Source: JADJOY01 sp016713535 [NCBI: Deltaproteobacteria bacterium] (GTDB taxonomy: Bacteria > JADJOY01). Taken from it: DNA of 31,364 bases. The stretch is from NCBI GenBank assembly GCA_016713535.1, contig JADJOY010000026.1, forward strand, positions 1-31,364. Reading direction: 5' to 3'. A model generated the notes under the pieces. It saw nothing but the letters and a program-made list of their open reading frames with translations, searched no databases and was not told the origin of the DNA. The translations under genes and the position numbers were made by a program. This document shows positions 1-8,198 of this stretch, in pieces; within the stretch, counting starts at the first letter, position 1; each line of letters starts with the position of its first letter.

Positions 1-765
1 CCTCGTCACGCTCACTTTCGTCGCGACGGCGACCAGACGCTTGGCGGTGAGGTCGTACGGCGCGCTGGCGCAGCCGCCGTAGAGCTTCTGGATCGCCGCG
101 AAGCCGGCATCGGTGAGCGCGCGGGTCAGCTTGCGCCCGAGTACGCCCGCAGCGTGAACTGAACTCGCGCCGCTCGGCGCCGCCGATCCCGATCCAGCGG
201 TTCTCGATCGCCGCGAGCCCCGGCTGGAAACGCGTGCTCCTGAGCAGGGAACTGCCCCGTCCCGGGCAGCTTCCGTCCCACGACCGCGGCGTGAGGTTCC
301 GCGCCGCCAGCTCCTTCCCCGCCATCTGACCACGAGCTTCCCGCCCGGCACGAGGCCTGTGTGGATGCCAGGAGCACCCGGACGTCGTCCGCCGCATCGC
401 GGAAGTAGCCGAGCGAGGTGAAGAGGTTGATGGCGACCTCGAACGACTCGGGGCGCACCAGCTCGCGCATGTCCGAACGCACCAGCTCGACCGCGACTCC
501 ACGAGCCTCCAGACGCTCCCCCGCCAGCGCGGGATACGCCGCCGAGCGCCGATCGGCCCGTGACCCGGAAACCGCGCGCCGCCCACGCCACGGCGTGACG
601 ACCTGCGCCACACGGCAGATCGAGCATCAGCGCACCGGGCGCGACGCCGAGCAGCCTGACGAGCCTGTCGACCTCGACTTCCGTGGGTATGTCGTCACGC
701 ACCACGCCGAACAGGAACGGCGCGAGCGTGTCCCAGAACGACTCGTCTTCGAACCACTCCGTCAT
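1..765 (-). CDS. Class I SAM-dependent methyltransferase (partial, frameshifted)
   Basis: The gene starts at the ATG whose first base is 765, preceded by a GGAAAGG ribosome-binding site, and runs off the left edge. The first segment reads MTEWFEDESFWDTLAPFLFG and then LDLPCGAGRHAVAWA, the glycine-rich motif I of Rossmann-fold SAM methyltransferases. A second frame carries ERLEARGVAVELVRSDMREL and INLFTSLGYF, matching the acidic motif II and motif IV areas. Further frames carry FQPGLAAIENRW, then QFTLRAYSG, then LTRALTDAGFAAIQKLYGG and AKRLVAVATK, the usual C-terminal strands. At least four frame changes are needed, so indel errors or a decayed gene are both possible. The substrate cannot be told from the sequence. 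The family call is firm; the specificity is unknown. Confidence 0.8.
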   Translation of the reverse strand, partial: MTEWFEDESFWDTLAPFLFGVVRDDIPTEVEVDRLVRLLGVAPGALMLDLPCGAGRHAVAWAARGFRVTGRSALGGVSRAGGGASGGSWSRGRAGAFGHARAGAPRVVRGRHQPLHLARLLPRCGGRRPGAPGIHTGLVPGGKLVVRWRGRSWRRGTSRRGRGTEAARDGAVPCSGARVSSRGSRRSRTAGSGSAAPSGASSVHAAGVLGRKLTRALTDAGFAAIQKLYGGCASAPYDLTAKRLVAVATKVSVTR

Positions 766-833
766 GGCGTGCCTTTCCGCGCCGAGCGCCTCCGCGGGTC
801 GCGCACTCATAGCAAAGCGTCGTTAGATAAGCA

Positions 834-862
834 CGAAGGGCCGGCTTTTGGCCGACCCTTCG
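834..862 (-). terminator. Probable intrinsic terminator of fbaB
   Basis: On the minus strand the 29 bases fold into a 12-bp stem (CGAAGGGTCGGC with GCCGGCCCTTCG, one G-U pair) around a CAAAA loop. It lies 56 bases after the fbaB stop codon and before the methyltransferase start. The following bases are only moderately T-rich, so termination strength is uncertain. Confidence 0.6.
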
Positions 863-917
863 CACGTCACTGGCCGCGCGTGGGATGCGCGCTACCCACA
901 CCAGAGGAGATTTGAGA

Positions 918-2011
918 TCAGGCGATCGTGACGTCCTTGCAGAGGTAGACGTCCTGGATCGCGTTGAGCAGCGCGACACCTTCCTTCATCGGGCGCTGGA
1001 ACGCCTTGCGGCCCGAGATCATTTCATGCCGCCAGCGCGCTTGTTGATGACTGCGGTGTAAGTACCGCCTCGGCGAGGTCTGAGGCACCCTTCTGACCTG
1101 GCCGCCCGAGTTGATGAGGCCGACGCGCCCCATGTAGCAGTTGGCGATCTGGTAGCGCGTCAGCGTCGATCGGGTTGTCGCTCGACAGGTCCGAGTAGAC
1201 CTTCTTGTGGGTCTTGCCGAACTTGAGCGCGTACGTAGCCCGGACTTGTTGGCGCCCGGCGGCTTCTGCTTGACGATGCTCTGTACCTTCCGATGGTGAC
1301 GCTGAGGTGGTTCGCCTGGCTTGGTGAGGTCCGCGGCGAGGTGGAAGTCGGCGAATATGGTCTTGAAGGCGCCGTTGCGCAGTAGTGCTCCACAGCACTG
1401 TCACCATGCCGAGCTTGTGGGCCTCGGGTAGATCCGCGCGACCTCGACGATCTGGCGGTTCGACTCGGCGGAGCCGAAGTGAGATCGTGGTGCCGATCGC
1501 CGCCGCGCCCATGTTCCACGCTTCGCGCACGGTGCCGAAGGGGATCTGGTCGAAGACGTTCGGGTAGCTCAGGATCTGGTTGCATTCAGCTTCACCAGGA
1601 ACGGGATCCTGTGGGCGTACTTGCGGGCCACTGCGCCCAGGACGCCGAACGTCGAGGCCATCAGTTGGCAAAGCCGCCCTCGATCGCCAGCCTGACGATC
1701 TTCGCCAGATCGAAGTAGTCGGGGTTGGGCGCGAAGTCGGCGCCGCTGCTGTGCTCGGGATGCCCTGGTCGATCGGAAGAATGGAGACGGTAGCCGGTGC
1801 CACTGAGGCGCCTGCAGATCGAGGATCGACTGGCAGGCGCGCAGCACCCCGTGTGCTGGGATCGGTGGGTGACCAGACGCGATCGATGGGTCAGATTCCC
1901 GCAGGTGGGGCCGGTCCTTGGTGATCCCTGGGACGTGTACCCCAGTACCCCGCCTGCATCCGCACCCAAGAGTTCTTCGATCTTGTCGATCGAGCCTGCT
2001 CCGCTACCCAT
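918..2011 (-). CDS. fbaB: Class I fructose-bisphosphate aldolase (FbaB/DhnA type, frameshifted)
   Basis: This enzyme cleaves fructose 1,6-bisphosphate to two triose phosphates through a Schiff base in glycolysis and gluconeogenesis. The chosen start gives [20 protein letters not shown]. Across frames one reads [96 protein letters not shown] (containing the expected Schiff-base lysine), [33 protein letters not shown] and finally [20 protein letters not shown] up to DVTIA at the stop. The order and total length of about 360 residues match E. coli FbaB. At least seven single-base frame changes break the reading frame. Because the fragments are so well conserved, assembly indels are more likely than a dead gene. 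Confidence 0.92.
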
Positions 2012-2444
2012 GATCGCTCTCGTGTCGGCGCGGCCCCGCCGTCGCCGACCCGCCGTGAAAGCTTCGGCTGGTTGGAACTTCAAGGATCGTGGAATTCGTG
2101 CAAGTGCTGAACCGACCCGTCACCGTTCGAGCGGGTACGGCGCGCCCGGTCGGGGCCCGCGCGCAATCTCACGAGGATGCCACACCGCCCCATGCCCTCA
2201 AACCGCAAGGGCTCGAAACTGCCTGGTAAATGAGGCGCCACGTGCTCGGTTGGCGGAAATCCCGCCACCCACCTGCGAAATCAGCGTTGCAGGCGCTGCG
2301 GATCATAGGTGGTCTTCGGGTAACGCCTGCCGGCTGTTTCGGATCGAACCAGCCTGCGCCCGAAACGCCGCACCTCGCGAAGGACGGGCGCACCTGGCGT
2401 CGAGCGACACCGTTCTCCTCCGTTCGGGCCTCTATGATGGCACG
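2012..2444. other. Intergenic region between divergent fbaB and M23 peptidase
   Basis: About 430 bases with no convincing gene. Short open frames exist on both strands, but none carries a recognisable motif or a good ribosome-binding site, and I saw no tRNA-like T-arm. It must hold the promoters of the two divergent genes. The frameshifted N-terminus of the M23 gene may begin within the last part. Confidence 0.5.
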
Positions 2445-2980
2445 ATGTCACGCACGGCTTCGGCTTCGCCGACCACCGCGGCGACTGGGTGCCGGCGCCA
2501 GATACGGCGGCGTCCGGTCGCTCTCGCTGCGCCCGCCGCGATTGCGCCACCCATCCCGTCCTCGGCACGCCTGTGGTCGCGGTCGCCGACGGCGATGCGG
2601 TGTTCTTTCGCCGGCAACGGCGATCGCGACGGCTTTCGCGGGTGGGAACGTGGTGATCGTGCCACCGGCTTATGCGCGGCTTCGCGCCGCCCGATGATGA
2701 CGTCGAGACCCTCTACGGCCACCTCGAGGAGGTCCGCGGGAGCTCGGCGACCGCGTCTGCGCTGGCTGCCAGCCAACCGGCACCCCGGGCACCGCCGGCG
2801 GGGGCCGTTACGCGCCGCACCTCCACTTCGAGGTGCGCGACCGCTCCGGCCTGGGATCTGCAGGCCGGCAGCGGACCCTCGACGGCTGGCCCGCGCCGAG
2901 CGAGTGGCTCGCTGGCCGACGCAGCCACCGCCGCTGCCGCCCTGGCGGCGCCCGCCGACACCACCGCCGCGCGCGAGTAG
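2445..2980 (+). CDS. M23 (LytM) family peptidase domain protein (frameshifted)
   Basis: M23 enzymes are zinc endopeptidases that cut peptidoglycan cross-bridges, or act as inactive LytM activators of amidases. Across frames one reads GFGFADHRGDWVPAP, RYGGVRS, GTPVVAVADGDAVFF, AGNGDRDGF, GGNVVIV, VETLYGHLEEVR, GTPGTAGGGRYAPHLHFEVR and a tail ending in TTAARE before the TAG. The HLH part of the HxH zinc motif is intact. The first zinc-ligand region, after RYGGVRS, is scrambled by indels, so I cannot say whether the HxxxD ligands are present. The 5' end is uncertain because a stop lies upstream in the GFGFADH frame. The domain occupies almost the whole gene, and no SH3 or LysM domain is visible. 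It is followed after 32 bases by wecB. Confidence 0.8.
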
Positions 2981-3012
2981 GCAGCTCCCTCCGCGCATAT
3001 CCTTGCGCGCCC

Positions 3013-4217
3013 ATGAACACCACCCAGCGCCTGCGTCTCGGTGTCGTGATCGGCACTCGCCCCGAAGCCATCAAGCTCGCCCCCGTGATCCTCGAGAGGC
3101 GCGAGCGCTTCGCGGACACGACTGAGCCGATCGTCATCTCGACCGCCCAGCACCGCCAGATGTTCGACCCCATCCTGAGCGGCTTTGGCGTGGCTCCCCG
3201 ACCACGACCTCGACGTGAGCTGCCCAACCAGACCCTCACCCAGGTGACGGTGCGCGTGGAGCGCATGACCGCGCTTCGGCACGACGCCGCTCGACGCGGT
3301 GATGATCCAGGGCGACACCACCACCCGCCTCGGCACCGCCCTCGCCGCCTTCTACGCGCGAGTCCCCGTGGCGCACGTCGAGGCCGGGCTGCGCACCGGG
3401 ACATGGACCGACCCTTCCCCGAGGAGATGAACCGCGTCGGGTGGGCCAGCTCACCGCGATCCACTTCGCCCACCGAGGCTCGAAGAGAACCTGCTGCGCG
3501 AAGGCGTGCACCGCGAACCGCATCAAGGTCACCGGCAACACCGCCGTCGACGCCATCCTGCGCACCGCACACGAGCCCGGGATCGATGGTCTCTTCCCGC
3601 TGCCCGACCTCGACCCCGAGCAACGCCTGATCCTGGTGACCGCCCACCGCCGCGAGAGCTTCGGCGAGCCCTTCCAGCGCATCTGCCAGGCCCTCGCCGA
3701 GATCGTCCAGAGCCGCGACGACGTGACGATCCTCTACCCCGTGCACCTCAACAACAACGTGCGCTCGGTGGTCATGCCCATGCTCGGGAAGCTCGACCGC
3801 GTGCGCCTCGTCGAGCCGCTCGACTACCGCCCCTTCGTCGCCGCCATGAAGCGCGCCGAGCTTATCATCAGCGACTGGGCGGCATCCAGGAGGAGGCACC
3901 CTCCTCGACAAGCCCGTGCTGATCCTGCGCGACGAGACCGAGTGCCCTGAGTGCGTCCAGGTCGGCGCCGCCAAGCTCGTCGGCACCGACCCCGCCCGCA
4001 TCGTCCCCGCCGCCTCGAGCTCATCAACCGCGCCGCCTACGACGCCATGGCGAAGGTCCTCAACCCCTTCGGCGACGGCCGCCCGCACCACATCCTGACT
4101 GGCATGGTCGAGTGGTGGCGCGCCGCACCGCCACGCAGCGCTGACCGCGCACCGCTGCCGCTCTTCCGAGCGCCGCCGCTTCGTCGGCGGCGAGCGCAGC
4201 CTGGGGATCTGAAATGA
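3013..4217 (+). CDS. wecB: UDP-N-acetylglucosamine 2-epimerase, non-hydrolysing (frameshifted)
   Basis: The enzyme interconverts UDP-GlcNAc and UDP-ManNAc for surface polysaccharide synthesis. The ATG at 3013 gives [20 protein letters not shown], with the classical GTRPEAIK nucleotide-fold start. Later segments are [121 protein letters not shown] followed by GGIQEEA in another frame, [12 protein letters not shown] and [15 protein letters not shown]. Catalytic Asp, Glu and His positions (QGD, HVEAG, VTAHRRE) are visible. Several indels shift the frame, mainly before 3500 and near 3880-4020. The last coding bases and the TGA stop lie inside a 37-bp inverted repeat, so the C-terminus may have been altered by insertion of that element. 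Confidence 0.93.
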
Positions 4218-4264
4218 CGACTCACGTCATTTCAGATCCCATTTGACGACTTCTGTCGTCATTT
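4204..4264 (+). promoter_or_regulatory. Overlapping inverted repeats in the leader of the AAA ATPase gene
   Basis: Bases 4204-4219 and 4225-4240 are perfect 16-bp inverted arms (GGGATCTGAAATGACG) around the loop ACTCA. A second hairpin pairs TGACGAC at 4244-4250 with GTCGTCA at 4255-4261. The unit AAATGACGAC recurs in alternating orientation, so 4212-4221 can also pair perfectly over 10 bp with 4255-4264. The structures are mutually exclusive, as in an attenuator. The first arm contains the wecB stop codon, so the element could also serve as a terminator or as the end of an inserted unit. Confidence 0.65.
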
Positions 4265-4271
4265 GGGGACC

Positions 4272-5444
4272 ATGGCAGTGCCTTACCCCCACGGTTCGGC
4301 ACCACGGACGAGATCTACCTCCCCGCACCCTGGACTTGTCCGCTTGGGCCAAGCAGAAATCGCACTTCCTCTTCGGCCCGCGTCAGACTGGGAAGACCTC
4401 GCTCATCCGGCATGCGCCGCCTGATGCCCGGGGTGTACGACCTCCTTGACCACTCGGTGTTCCTCGGCTCAGTCAGCGACCCTCGCGGCTCGCCGAGGAG
4501 ATCCTGCGGACGCAACGAGCTGGTCGTCATCGACGATCCAGCGGATCCCCGAGCTGTGAACGAGGTCCACCGCCTCATCGAGACCCAGCGCACCCGCTTC
4601 ATCCTCACTGGTTCCAGCGCGCGAAAGCTGCGCCACGGCAGCGTGAACCTCCTCGGCGGGCGCGCTCGCACGCGCTACCTCCACCCGCTCACCTGCACCG
4701 AGCTCGGCGAACACTTCGACCTGGTGCGCGCGATCCAGCGCGGCGGCATCCCGTCGATCTACTTCTCCGACGATCCCCGGGCCGACCTCGCCGCCTACAC
4801 CGGCGCCTACCTGCAGCAGGAGATCGTCGCCGAGGCCGCGACCCGCAGCGTGCCCGCCTTCAGTCGATTCCTACGCGTCGCCGCGCTCTGCAACGCGACC
4901 ATCGTCAACTTCAGCAAGATCGCGAGCGACGCCCCAGGTGCCCCGTACCACGGTCTACGAGTACTTCGTTGGAGATCCCCGAAGGACACCCTCATCCTTC
5001 ACGAGGTGCCGGCCTGGCGATCGTCCGTGAAGCGCAAGCCCCTCGCCTCGTCCAAGTACTACTTCTTCGACATCGGCGTGGCCTCTGCCTTACAAGGGCG
5101 CCACGCAATCACGCCGCGCACCCCGGAGTTCGGCGCCGCCTTCGAGAGCTGGATCTTCCACGAGCTCATCGCCCACCGCGACTACCAGGGTGGCGACGAA
5201 ATCCGCCACTGGCGCTCTGACTCCGGCTTCGAGGTCGACTTCATCCTCGGGGACCACACCGCCATCGAGGTCAAGGCCACTGACAACGTCACCGACCGCG
5301 ACCTGCGCCTCGCTCCAAGCGCTCGCGGAGGAGAAGAAGCCTCGAGCGCTACCTCTGTGTCTGCACCGAACCGCGACGCCGACCGTGGGTGGCGTGGAGA
5401 TCCTACCGTCGACCGAGTTCCTCGCCGAGCTCGGCGCCGCTTGA
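4272..5444 (+). CDS. AAA-family ATPase with C-terminal DUF4143 (frameshifted)
   Basis: The P-loop reads FLFGPRQTGKTSLIR. The Walker B area reads NELVVIDDPADPRAVNEVHR, followed by TRFILTGSSARKLRHGSVNL and LLGGRARTRYLHPLTCTELG, the arginine-rich signature of the AAA_14 family. The second half (ADLAAYTGAYLQQEIVAEAA, FLRVAALCNATIVNFSKIAS, KYYFFDIGVASALQGR, AAFESWIFHELIAHRDY, HWRSDSGFEVDFILGDHTAI, EVKA) is DUF4143, which ends in a PD-(D/E)XK-like fold. The C-terminus GGVEILPSTEFLAELGAA is typical of the family. The cellular role of these proteins is not settled; they are common in accessory DNA and have been discussed as toxin-antitoxin-like. The start is uncertain because indels separate the ATG at 4272, DEIYLP and the P-loop; a TTG at 4243 lies in the P-loop frame. 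The surface-protein fragment starts three bases after the stop. Confidence 0.85.
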
Positions 5445-5447
5445 CCA

Positions 5448-5693
5448 GATCATCGAGAGCCTGGTCACCAGCTCTGGCCCACCGAGGTGCCGCTGGTGAA
5501 GGACCTGCTCGGCTTCGAGAGCGTGGATAGTGGCGGCCCGCCGGTGGGCCCGAACCACCCGCACAGCGGTGGGGGGTTCTCGTGCAGCGTCGCGCCGGTG
5601 CCGGAAGCGGCGCGTTCAGCGGAACGGGGCGCGAGCGCCGCGGGCGACGCCGCCGCGGTGCTGCCGCCGCCGCTAGATCGGCGCGAGGCGGCG
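5448..5693 (+). repeat. Displaced fragment of the surface-protein 3' end (copy 2)
   Basis: This segment repeats the 3' end of the large surface-protein gene, about 12,955 to 13,219. Shared blocks include ATCATCGAGAGCCTG, GTGAAGGACCTGCTCGGCTT, and the protein strings VKDLLGFESVDSGGPPV, PNHPHSGGGFSCSVAP and ARSAERGAS. Identity is high up to about 5640 and then decays through the C-terminal hydrophobic part. There is no upstream coding region: homology begins three bases after the ATPase stop. It is therefore an orphan 3' fragment and not a gene. Confidence 0.88.
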
Positions 5694-5752
5694 TCCGGAG
5701 TGAGGGAGTTGGTCACGAGGTGGCCCGGCTTGACGCACGGACGCCGCGGACG

Positions 5753-5766
5753 TATGTCTAGACATA
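5753..5766. promoter_or_regulatory. Palindromic operator candidate for the RHH antitoxin
   Basis: TATGTCTAGACATA is a perfect 14-bp palindrome that ends on the first base of the antitoxin ATG at 5766. Ribbon-helix-helix antitoxins usually bind such palindromes in their own promoter, so autoregulation is the likely role. The location and symmetry are seen; binding is inferred. Confidence 0.6.
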
Positions 5767-6011
5767 TGCGTACCACCGTCAGGCTGAACGACGCGCTGCT
5801 CAGGCAGGCCAAGCATGAAGCGGAACGCCGCGGCGAGACCCTGACCGCGCTCATCGAGAAGGGGTTACGGCTGGTGCTTGCAGGCCCGCAATCGCCGGCC
5901 CGCCGAAGGCGCGTGTCACTGCCGGTTTCGTCGGCCAGTGGCGGGCTACTCCCGGGTGTCGACCTGGACGACTCGGCTGGCCTGCTCGACCGCCTCGAAG
6001 GCCGCGAGTGA
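5766..6011 (+). CDS. Ribbon-helix-helix (VapB/CopG-like) antitoxin
   Basis: An 81-residue protein beginning MRTTVRLNDALLRQAKHEAE. The strand TTVRLND followed by two helices (LLRQAKHEAERRGETLTALI and EKGLRLVLA) is the Arc/MetJ ribbon-helix-helix DNA-binding fold. The C-terminal part, with VDLDDSAGLLDRLEGRE, is acidic and probably wraps the toxin. The gene is intact, in contrast to most of its neighbours. Its TGA overlaps the GTG start of the PIN toxin, the usual order and translational coupling for a vapBC pair. An operator-like palindrome lies directly at the start codon. Confidence 0.85.
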   Translation: MRTTVRLNDALLRQAKHEAERRGETLTALIEKGLRLVLAGPQSPARRRRVSLPVSSASGGLLPGVDLDDSAGLLDRLEGRE

Positions 6012-6428
6012 TCCTTCCGGACGTCAACGTACTGATCTACGCGTTTCGACCTGACTCGGCTGATCATCGCGCCCACCGCGAGTGGCTGTGAAGCGTGGTC
6101 GAGGGCGATGCCGCTGGGCATGTCGCCGCAGGTGCTGGCCGCGGTCGCGCGCATCACCACGCACCCCGCATCTTCGCGAAGCCGAGCCCGCTCGATGAAG
6201 CGCTGGCGTTCGGGCGCGTTCTCCTGAACAGCCGACCTGCACGGTCGTCCAACCGGGCGATCGCCACTGGGGCATCTTCAACGAGCTGTGCCGCCGGCAG
6301 GAGCGACCGGGAACCTGATCCAGGACGCCTGGTTCGCCGCGCTCGCCATCGAATCCGGCTGCGAATGGGTCACGACCGACGGCGACTACGCACGGTTCCC
6401 GGGCCTGCGTTGGCGCCGGCCGTTGTGA
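6008..6428 (+). CDS. PIN-domain (VapC-like) toxin, frameshifted
   Basis: VapC toxins are Mg-dependent ribonucleases that cut tRNA or rRNA. The GTG start (GTGA overlap with the antitoxin) gives VILPDVNVLIYAFRPDSADH with the first catalytic Asp at position 5. Later segments in other frames read ARITTHPRIFAKPSPLDEAL, AFGRVLL, HWGIFNEL, TGNLIQDAWFAALAIESG and CEWVTTDGDYARFPGLRWRR before the TGA. The DAWFAALAIE and TTDGDYARF motifs carry the remaining acidic residues. An in-frame TGA follows REWL where Trp would be expected, and further indels separate the segments. It is either an assembly-damaged gene or a toxin genuinely lost while the antitoxin stays intact. The family usually has about 135-145 residues, which fits. 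Confidence 0.82.
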
Positions 6429-6652
6429 GGCGTTGCGCGGTAGCGCACGCGGCGTCCGTACTCGCCACCGACGCACGGCGCAGCGATCGGTCACGGCTGG
6501 CCTGCGGCTCGCACTTCCCGGACGGCCGTTCGGATCTCAGCCGCGAATCGGTGGAGCGCGGCCGCTCCGTCGGCGGCCAGGGTGTCCGGGACGCGCCAGC
6601 TGACCCAAGTGGCCAGCACCCGGGTCCGGCGACCGGGCCATCGCCTCCGACC

Positions 6653-6680
6653 ATTCAAGAAACCACCATATTTCTTGAAT
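6653..6680. promoter_or_regulatory. Inverted repeat upstream of the Fic gene
   Basis: Perfect 10-bp arms ATTCAAGAAA (6653-6662) and TTTCTTGAAT (6671-6680) flank the 8-base spacer CCACCATA. The repeat is markedly AT-rich for this window and ends 43 bases before the Fic start codon. It looks like a dimeric repressor operator; a role as terminator of the upstream toxin gene is also possible. Confidence 0.55.
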
Positions 6681-6723
6681 AGCGCCTCGCCCATGAAAGA
6701 GATTGAACTGGAGGCACCTGAGC

Positions 6724-7878
6724 GTGATCGAACGGAGAACCGGCTGCGGGATCCGAGTGACGTCGGTCGGCGGGAGCCGTCGACGCCTTCGTGCCGACGC
6801 CCTGGCGCCGGATCCGCCGATCCACCAGGCGGCCCTTCGGCCTACATGGATCGGGCCCTCGTCGCGTTCGGTCGCCTCTTGACGGGATCTCGGTACTCCG
6901 TCCGGAGCCCGCGCTCGTCCTCTACGTGTGCGTCCGCAAGGAGGCGGTGCGCTCGTCGCAAGGCGACGAGACTCCAGTCGTCCCTCTCGGCCTTGCTGCT
7001 CTCCGGGATCGACGAGATCCCGGGGGATCCCCTCGACGACGTCCGCGAGGTCTCGAGCAGCGTCGCCGCGCTGGAGCACGGCCTCCAGCGCATGCATGAC
7101 GGCTTCCCGCTCTCGAACCGGCTGATCCGCGAGATCCACGGACACCTCCTGATCCGCGGCCGCGGCGCCGACAAAGAACCAGGCGAGTTTCGCCGCACCC
7201 AGAACTGGATCGGCGGCAGCCTGCCCGGCAACGCCGCCTCCGTTCTTCCGCCGCCGCACGACGCCGAGGCGTGCATGAGCGCGCTGGAGAAGCTCCTCCA
7301 TGGCAATCCCACCATGACGCCGATCCTGATCAAGGCTGACTGGCCCTACTGTCGAGCTTGTTGAGAGGATCCACTCCATTCCTCGACGGCAACGGCCGCG
7401 GCGGTCGGCTGCTGGTACCCCTGATCTTGTGCGCCGACGGATTGCTCCGCGAGCCGATCCTCTACCTGAGCCTCTATTTCAAGCAGCGCCGCGAGGAGTA
7501 CTACGACCGCCTCCAGCGCGTACGCGTGAGCGGCGACTGGGAGGGATGGCTCGCGTTCTTCCTCGACGGCATTGCTCAGGCCGCCGACCAGGCCGTCGCC
7601 ACCGCTCGAACGCTGACGACCACGTTCTCCGACGACCGCAGCCGGATCGAACGACAGGTTCGCGCCGTCGGCTCGGCCCGACGCATTCACGCCCTCCAGC
7701 GTCACCCGATCCTCTCGATCGGCTGCGCCGCAAGGAAACCGGCCTCACCATCCCCACCGTCGGCGACGCCCTCGGCAGCCTGGGCATCGTCGAGGAAATC
7801 ACCGGCAAGAAGCGCGGGCGGCTGTTCGCTTACCGGCACCTCCTCCGAGCCCTAACCGACGCGCCCAAGGAGCCGTGA
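6724..7878 (+). CDS. Fic family protein (Fic/DOC N-terminal, FIC core, winged-helix tail), frameshifted
   Basis: Fic enzymes transfer AMP or related groups to hydroxyl side chains of target proteins. The GTG at 6724 follows a GGAGG site at 6710-6714. Segments in order are VTSVGG, LAPDPPIHQAALRP, MDRALVAFGRL, VLRPEPALVLYVCVRKEAV, SSQ with LQSSLSALLLSGIDEIP (the region of the usual SSQIEGT inhibitory motif), GFPLSNRLIREIHGHLL, GEFRRTQNWIGG, PFLDGNGRGGRLLVPLILCA, YLSLYFKQRREEYYDRLQRV and VSGDWEGWLAFFLDGI. The C-terminal winged helix reads TGLTIPTVGDALGSLGIVEE. The FIC motif HPFxxGNGR is present, but one extra T separates its His from Pro. The length of about 385 residues matches single-chain, self-inhibited Fic proteins, which need no separate antitoxin. 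The target is unknown. Confidence 0.9.
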
Positions 7879-8198
7879 CCCAAGCCACGTCCACGGACCG
7901 CCTGGCCCAAGGCCAGGGACCAAGTTGCGACCGCGTGCCTCGCTGACCCTGGCACCTCCTTCCTCCAGGGTTGCTTCGTTCCCGCTCGCCGCTCGTACTA
8001 GCCCATCCACGGCGCACCTGGTTCGCCCTGGATCTCCCGCCGAAATCGAACGCCGTCTGGCCGTCGACTGGCGCCCGGGCTCCGGCACTCGGCCCTTTCG
8101 GCCCCTCCTCTCTCAATCAGTTCGGAGCGGGTTTCGTCGCGCCCCGATCACTTGTATCGTCCGCGCCGGCGGCCGCCATCCCCTCGCGCGCTGAGATC
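7879..8198. other. Intergenic region before the membrane-protein gene
   Basis: About 320 bases. A perfect 7-bp hairpin (CCTGGCC, loop CAA, GGCCAGG) at 7901-7917 may end the Fic transcript, although no T-run follows. The frame of the downstream membrane protein stays open back to 7971, but that extension has no hydrophobic or conserved character, so I treat it as leader sequence. No clear promoter was seen. Confidence 0.45.

Noticed and set aside
2110-2145. Possible tRNA T-arm around CCGTTCGAGCGGG
   Set aside because: The bases flanking GTTCGAG do not pair into a T-stem and no acceptor or anticodon stem is present.
6491-6694. Small minus-strand open frame beginning MGEALFKKYGGFLNGRRRWP
   Set aside because: Its N-terminus is just the translated AT-rich inverted repeat, it opposes the Fic gene, and it shows no recognisable domain.
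7971-8198. In-frame N-terminal extension of the membrane protein
   Set aside because: The added residues are Pro/Arg-rich without membrane or signal character; the hydrophobic start at 8199 is more natural.
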